NCBI RefSeq assembly: GCF_000018045.1
Contig: NC_009792.1
Span: 1,550,001 to 1,614,000, forward strand
Length of the DNA stretch: 64,000 nt
Direction of reading: 5' to 3'
Source: Citrobacter koseri ATCC BAA-895
GTDB lineage: Bacteria > Pseudomonadota > Gammaproteobacteria > Enterobacterales > Enterobacteriaceae
Shown here: positions 60,922-64,000 of the stretch, one piece after another
Layout: every line of letters begins with the position of its first letter
Position numbering within the stretch: position 1 is the stretch's first letter
The notes under the pieces: generated by a model
The model's input: only the letters and a program-made list of their open reading frames with translations
Told to the model about the DNA's origin: nothing
Database searches by the model: none
Program-made: the position numbers and the translations under genes

Positions 60922-62295
60922 GTGCAGAAGTATATCAGTGAAGCGCGTCAGTTATTAGCTCTGGCAATACCGGTGATTCTTGCGCAAATCGCCCAAACCG
61001 CGATGGGATTCGTCGATACCGTGATGGCTGGCGGGTACAGCGCCACGGATATGGCTGCCGTCGCTATCGGCACATCTATCTGGCTGCCCGCCATTCTGTT
61101 TGGTCATGGGCTGTTACTGGCTCTGACCCCGGTTATCGCGCAGCTCAACGGATCTGGCCGCCGCGAACGCATCGCTCACCAGGTGCGACAAGGCTTCTGG
61201 CTGGCGGGCTGTGTGTCCGTTCTCATTATGTTTGTGCTATGGAATGCCGGATACATTATCCGTTCTATGCATAACATTGATCCTGCGCTGGCGGATAAAG
61301 CCGTGGGCTATCTTCGCGCGCTCCTGTGGGGCGCGCCGGGATACCTGTTCTTTCAGGTTGCGCGTAACCAGTGCGAAGGTCTGGCAAAAACCAAACCCGG
61401 CATGGTCATAGGCTTCCTTGGCCTGCTGGTCAACATTCCGGTGAACTATATATTCATCTACGGTCACTTCGGTATGCCGGAACTCGGCGGCGTAGGCTGC
61501 GGCGTTGCCACGGCGGCGGTCTATTGGGTGATGTTTATCGCGATGGCCTCGTATGTGAAACGTGCGCGTTCAATGCGCGATATTCGCAACGAGCGCGGAT
61601 TCAGCAAGCCGGATACGGCGGTCATGAAACGTCTGGTACAGCTAGGTTTGCCGATCGCCCTGGCGCTGTTTTTTGAAGTCACCCTGTTTGCCGTGGTGGC
61701 GCTGTTGGTTTCACCGCTGGGTATTGTGGATGTCGCAGGCCACCAGATTGCCCTGAACTTCAGTTCGCTGATGTTCGTATTGCCGATGTCGCTGGCGGCT
61801 GCGGTTACCATCCGCGTGGGCTATCGACTTGGCCAGGGCTCAACGCTGGATGCCCAGACAGCCGCCAGAACCGGGCTGGGCGTCGGGGTTTGCATGGCCG
61901 TTATCACCGCAATTTTTACCGTGACGCTGCGTGAGCCTATCGCCCTGCTCTATAACGACAATCCTGAAGTGGTCACGCTCGCCGCGCAACTGATGCTGCT
62001 GGCGGCGGTGTATCAAATTTCCGATTCGATCCAGGTTATCGGCAGCGGTATTTTGCGTGGTTATAAAGATACGCGGTCGATTTTCTTTATTACCTTTACA
62101 GCTTACTGGGTGCTGGGATTACCGAGCGGTTATATCCTCGCGCTGACCGATCTGGTGGTGGATCGCATGGGACCGGCCGGGTTCTGGATGGGCTTTATTA
62201 TCGGCCTGACGTCTGCGGCTATTATGATGATGCTGCGTATGCGATACCTGCAACGCCAGTCATCAGCGATTATTTTGCAGCGCGCTGCGCGATAA
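60922..62295 (+). CDS. mdtK: MATE-family multidrug/Na+ antiporter MdtK (NorM)
   Basis: A 457-residue 12-helix MATE transporter exporting cationic drugs, fluoroquinolones and other compounds by cation exchange. The two halves are related; landmarks are QIAQTAMGFVDTVMAG in helix 1 and VAGHQIALNFSSLMFVLPMSLA in the second half. The start is GTG, after a TAGGTG site, giving MQKYISEARQLLALAIPV. In E. coli ydhQ follows; here the tRNA-Val pair comes next. Confidence 0.96.
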   Translation: MQKYISEARQLLALAIPVILAQIAQTAMGFVDTVMAGGYSATDMAAVAIGTSIWLPAILFGHGLLLALTPVIAQLNGSGRRERIAHQVRQGFWLAGCVSVLIMFVLWNAGYIIRSMHNIDPALADKAVGYLRALLWGAPGYLFFQVARNQCEGLAKTKPGMVIGFLGLLVNIPVNYIFIYGHFGMPELGGVGCGVATAAVYWVMFIAMASYVKRARSMRDIRNERGFSKPDTAVMKRLVQLGLPIALALFFEVTLFAVVALLVSPLGIVDVAGHQIALNFSSLMFVLPMSLAAAVTIRVGYRLGQGSTLDAQTAARTGLGVGVCMAVITAIFTVTLREPIALLYNDNPEVVTLAAQLMLLAAVYQISDSIQVIGSGILRGYKDTRSIFFITFTAYWVLGLPSGYILALTDLVVDRMGPAGFWMGFIIGLTSAAIMMMLRMRYLQRQSSAIILQRAAR

Positions 62296-62446
62296 ATCAG
62301 CAATAGCCGCCGAACGGCGGCTATTCTCTCGACATTTTGCGCGTTTCCTCTGCAATCGAGTGAAATCAGGAAGAAAATTACGTTTTCCCTCTTGCCTCAT
62401 TCCGGCTCTGCCGCTAATATTCGTCCCCGTTGTCACCTGCAACATT

Positions 62447-62523
62447 GCGTTCATAGCTCAGTTGGTTAGAGCACCACCTTGACATGGTGGGGGTCGTTGG
62501 TTCGAGTCCAATTGAACGCACCA
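62447..62523 (+). tRNA. valV: tRNA-Val (anticodon GAC), first copy
   Basis: A 77-nt tRNA with encoded CCA. Acceptor stem GCGTTCA pairs with TGAACGC. The D arm is AGCTCAGTTGGTTAGAGC, the anticodon stem CCACC / GGTGG surrounds GAC at 62481-62483, and the T arm contains GGTTCGAGTCC. It reads GUC and GUU valine codons. The second copy follows 4 bp later. This pair is the SPI-2 integration locus in S. enterica. Which copy is called valV is by E. coli order. Confidence 0.96.
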
Positions 62524-62527
62524 TCCT

Positions 62528-62604
62528 GCGTCTGTAGCTCAGTTGGTTAGAGCACCACCTTGACATGGTGGGGGTCGATGGTTCGAGTCCATTCAGACGC
62601 ACCA
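62528..62604 (+). tRNA. valW: tRNA-Val (anticodon GAC), second copy
   Basis: A 77-nt tRNA with encoded CCA. The acceptor stem GCGTCTG / CAGACGC differs from the first copy, while D arm, anticodon arm (GAC at 62562-62564) and T loop are the same or nearly so. The two genes are presumably co-transcribed and cut apart. The 3' end marks the border to non-syntenic DNA. Confidence 0.96.
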
Positions 62605-62615
62605 TTCTTTATCCA

Positions 62616-62647
62616 CACAGCACACTGTTCCCACAGCGCATTGTTCC
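62616..62647 (+). repeat. Two tandem 16-bp repeats next to tRNA-Val
   Basis: CACAGCACACTGTTCC is followed directly by CACAGCGCATTGTTCC (two differences), then by a decayed third start CACAAATCTTTCC. It begins 12 bp after the second tRNA. It may be a recombination or replication-slippage trace at the island boundary; it does not repeat the tRNA 3' end, so it is not a classical att duplication. Confidence 0.6.
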
Positions 62648-62807
62648 CACAAATCTTTCCTGAATTCATGGTTTGACCGTTGTACAGACCAACAACCGCA
62701 ACTGTCCCTTCACGCCTGCTGCCCTGATATTAATTATCTTACTGATTTTATTCTATTTAATAACCTGAAATTGCCGCTAACGGCAGCGTGCTCGCACGCC
62801 CAAAAAT

Positions 62808-62826
62808 GTAAATGATAATCATTATT
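62808..62826. promoter_or_regulatory. Fur box upstream of the FepA-like gene
   Basis: The 19-bp sequence centred on AATGATAATCATTATT matches 16 of 19 bases of the Fur consensus (GATAATGATAATCATTATC). It lies about 77 bp upstream of the start codon, so iron repression of the receptor gene is expected. Confidence 0.9.
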
Positions 62827-62902
62827 GTGTTGCAAATGAGAAATATTGCTAATAAGTTATTTCACGCAATTTTTCTTTTAACAATGGCAAGTGATTAATA
62901 TC

Positions 62903-64000
62903 ATGATAAAAAAGGCATATAAATTATCGCTTTTGAGTTCGCTTATTGCAGGGAGTCTGGCAATTCCTGCGGTACAGGCTGACGACATCAAAACAGCGGC
63001 AAACCAGAAAGCAGAACAAACAAACGCCAGTAACCCACCTGAGAAACAGGCTGCCCGCGACAAAGAAATAAACAGCGGCGAAACCATGGTCGTGACGGCC
63101 AAAGAACAGACGCTCCAGGCCCCCGGCGTCTCTATCATTGACAGTGAGGCCATTAAAAAACGGCCAATACAGCGCGACGTCGCTGAGATCATTCGCACCA
63201 TGCCGGGCGTCAATCTCACCGGGAACTCTAACAGCGGACAACGCGGGAATAACCGCCAGATTGATATCCGCGGCATGGGGCCGGAGAACACTCTGATTCT
63301 GATTGACGGTATGCCTGTCTCCAGCCGCAACTCGGTGCGCTATGGCTGGAGCGATGAGCGCGATACCCGTGGCGACACCAACTGGGTGCCGCCAGAAATG
63401 ATCGAGCGCATTGAGGTCATCCGTGGCCCGGCCGCCGCGATGTACGGCAGTGGCGCAATGGGCGGGGTCGTCAATATCATCACCAAACCGGCGACGGACG
63501 AATGGCACGGCAGTTTAAATACCTATTACAACTTTCCACAGCACAAATCCGAAGGCAGCACCAAACGCTATAACGGCAGTTTAAGCGGCGCGCTGGCGGA
63601 TAATCTGACCCTGCGAGTCTACGGTAACTGGAATAAAACGCAGGCTGATGCCCAGGATATCAACGAAAACCACACGACCCCGCGTATCGGTTCTTATGCC
63701 GGTAGCTACCCCGCTGGCCGTGAAGGTTTTATCAATAAAGACATCAATTCAGCTCTGCGCTGGGAATTTATGCCGATGCAGGCGCTGGAACTGGGGGCCG
63801 GCTACAGTCGCCACGGCAACCTGTATGCCGGTGATACGCAAAACACCAACAGCAACGCGCTGGTAAAAAAATATTATGGCAAAGAAACAAACGTTCTCTA
63901 CCGCCAGACGCTCAGCCTGAAATATACCGGCGCCTGGGACAGCGGCGTCACCACCAATAACTATGTGCAGTTTGAAAAAACGCGTAATACCCGCCTCAAT
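62903..64000 (+). CDS. TonB-dependent catecholate siderophore receptor, FepA/IroN-like (partial)
   Basis: The first 366 codons are present; the frame is open at the window end. A signal peptide (about 1-26, ending VQA) and a Gln/Asn-rich spacer precede the TonB box region ETMVVTA. The plug domain follows (MPGVNLTGNSNSGQRGNNRQ, then IDIRGMGPENTLILIDGMPV). The barrel begins after GAMGGVVNIITKP. It is closest in my memory to FepA, PfeA and IroN, which take up iron-enterobactin or salmochelin; it is a FepA paralogue, not the native fepA, judged by place. FepA-type proteins are about 725-750 residues, so about half is missing. Confidence 0.9.
   Translation, partial: MIKKAYKLSLLSSLIAGSLAIPAVQADDIKTAANQKAEQTNASNPPEKQAARDKEINSGETMVVTAKEQTLQAPGVSIIDSEAIKKRPIQRDVAEIIRTMPGVNLTGNSNSGQRGNNRQIDIRGMGPENTLILIDGMPVSSRNSVRYGWSDERDTRGDTNWVPPEMIERIEVIRGPAAAMYGSGAMGGVVNIITKPATDEWHGSLNTYYNFPQHKSEGSTKRYNGSLSGALADNLTLRVYGNWNKTQADAQDINENHTTPRIGSYAGSYPAGREGFINKDINSALRWEFMPMQALELGAGYSRHGNLYAGDTQNTNSNALVKKYYGKETNVLYRQTLSLKYTGAWDSGVTTNNYVQFEKTRNTRLN

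Noticed and set aside
62447..62604. The doubled tRNA-Val as an integration-made duplication
   Set aside because: Tandem tRNA-Val(GAC) genes at this place are ancestral in E. coli, and the two copies differ in acceptor stems, so they are not a recent att duplication.
1..64000. Search for IS elements, prophage, toxin-antitoxin or defence genes
   Set aside because: Every substantial frame is accounted for by a recognised core gene, and no transposase, integrase, nuclease-methylase pair or paired small toxin-like frames were seen.

Overview
The window is a continuous piece of enterobacterial core chromosome from the Escherichia / Salmonella / Citrobacter group. Nearly every protein can be matched by recall to a K-12 gene, in the K-12 order from ydgU-ydgD to mdtK and the paired tRNA-Val genes. 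It is not E. coli: nothing like the uidABC block lies between ydgA and malI, lhr is absent between rnt and grxD, and ydhQ is absent between mdtK and the tRNAs. SlyA, PdxY and MdtJ look intermediate between E. coli and S. enterica versions as I remember them. Beside the tRNA-Val pair, where S. enterica carries SPI-2, there is a Fur-box-preceded FepA/IroN-like receptor. A Salmonella relative without SPI-2 at this site (S. bongori-like) or a Citrobacter fits best; I cannot decide between them.

Layout. 1-6.3 kb: asr terminator, small membrane protein ydgU, protease ydgD, spermidine exporter mdtJI, tqsA, transhydrogenase pntAB. 6.8-12.7 kb: ydgH, antiporter ydgI, folM, ydgC, two-component system rstAB with a PhoP box. 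12.7-20 kb: replication-terminator site TerB and tus, fumarases fumC and fumA, manA, ydgA. 20-25.1 kb: malI-malXY with two palindromic MalI operators, then add. 25.3-34.1 kb: ydgJ, blr, cnu (ydgT), ydgK and the electron-transport operon rsxABCDGE-nth. 34.7-42.5 kb: dtpA, gstA, pdxH-tyrS-pdxY, mliC, anmK, slyB. 42.6-50.5 kb: slyA with its own operator, ydhIJK efflux set, sodC, ydhF, ydhL, and the electrophile-detoxification operon nemRA-gloA with two NemR boxes. 50.5-60.7 kb: rnt, grxD, mepH, sodB, ydhP, ynhF, purR with two PUR boxes, punR/punC, cfa, ribE. 60.9-64 kb: mdtK, two tRNA-Val(GAC) genes, Fur box and the receptor gene, which runs off the window end.

Themes. Several genes serve redox and stress defence (pntAB, fumA/fumC, rsx, nth, sodC, sodB, nemRA-gloA, grxD, slyA). 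Others serve nucleosides and purines (add, purR, punRC) and envelope or efflux functions (mdtJI, ydgH, ydhJK, slyB, mliC, mepH, cfa, mdtK). Convergent gene pairs are separated in one of three ways: hairpin terminators, REP/BIME arrays, or no space at all (three pairs share one TTAA for both stop codons, one pair abuts exactly).

I found no IS element, prophage, CRISPR array, defence island or obvious pseudogene. The only accessory-looking segment is the last 1.4 kb. I do not see a clearly new multi-gene system. The best leads are the receptor at the tRNA locus, a twin-palindrome between malY and add, terminator-like hairpins in the leaders of mdtK and rsxA, a foldable segment between blr and cnu, and a third MalI-like core inside malX. 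Identifications rest on remembered family sequences; no database search was run.
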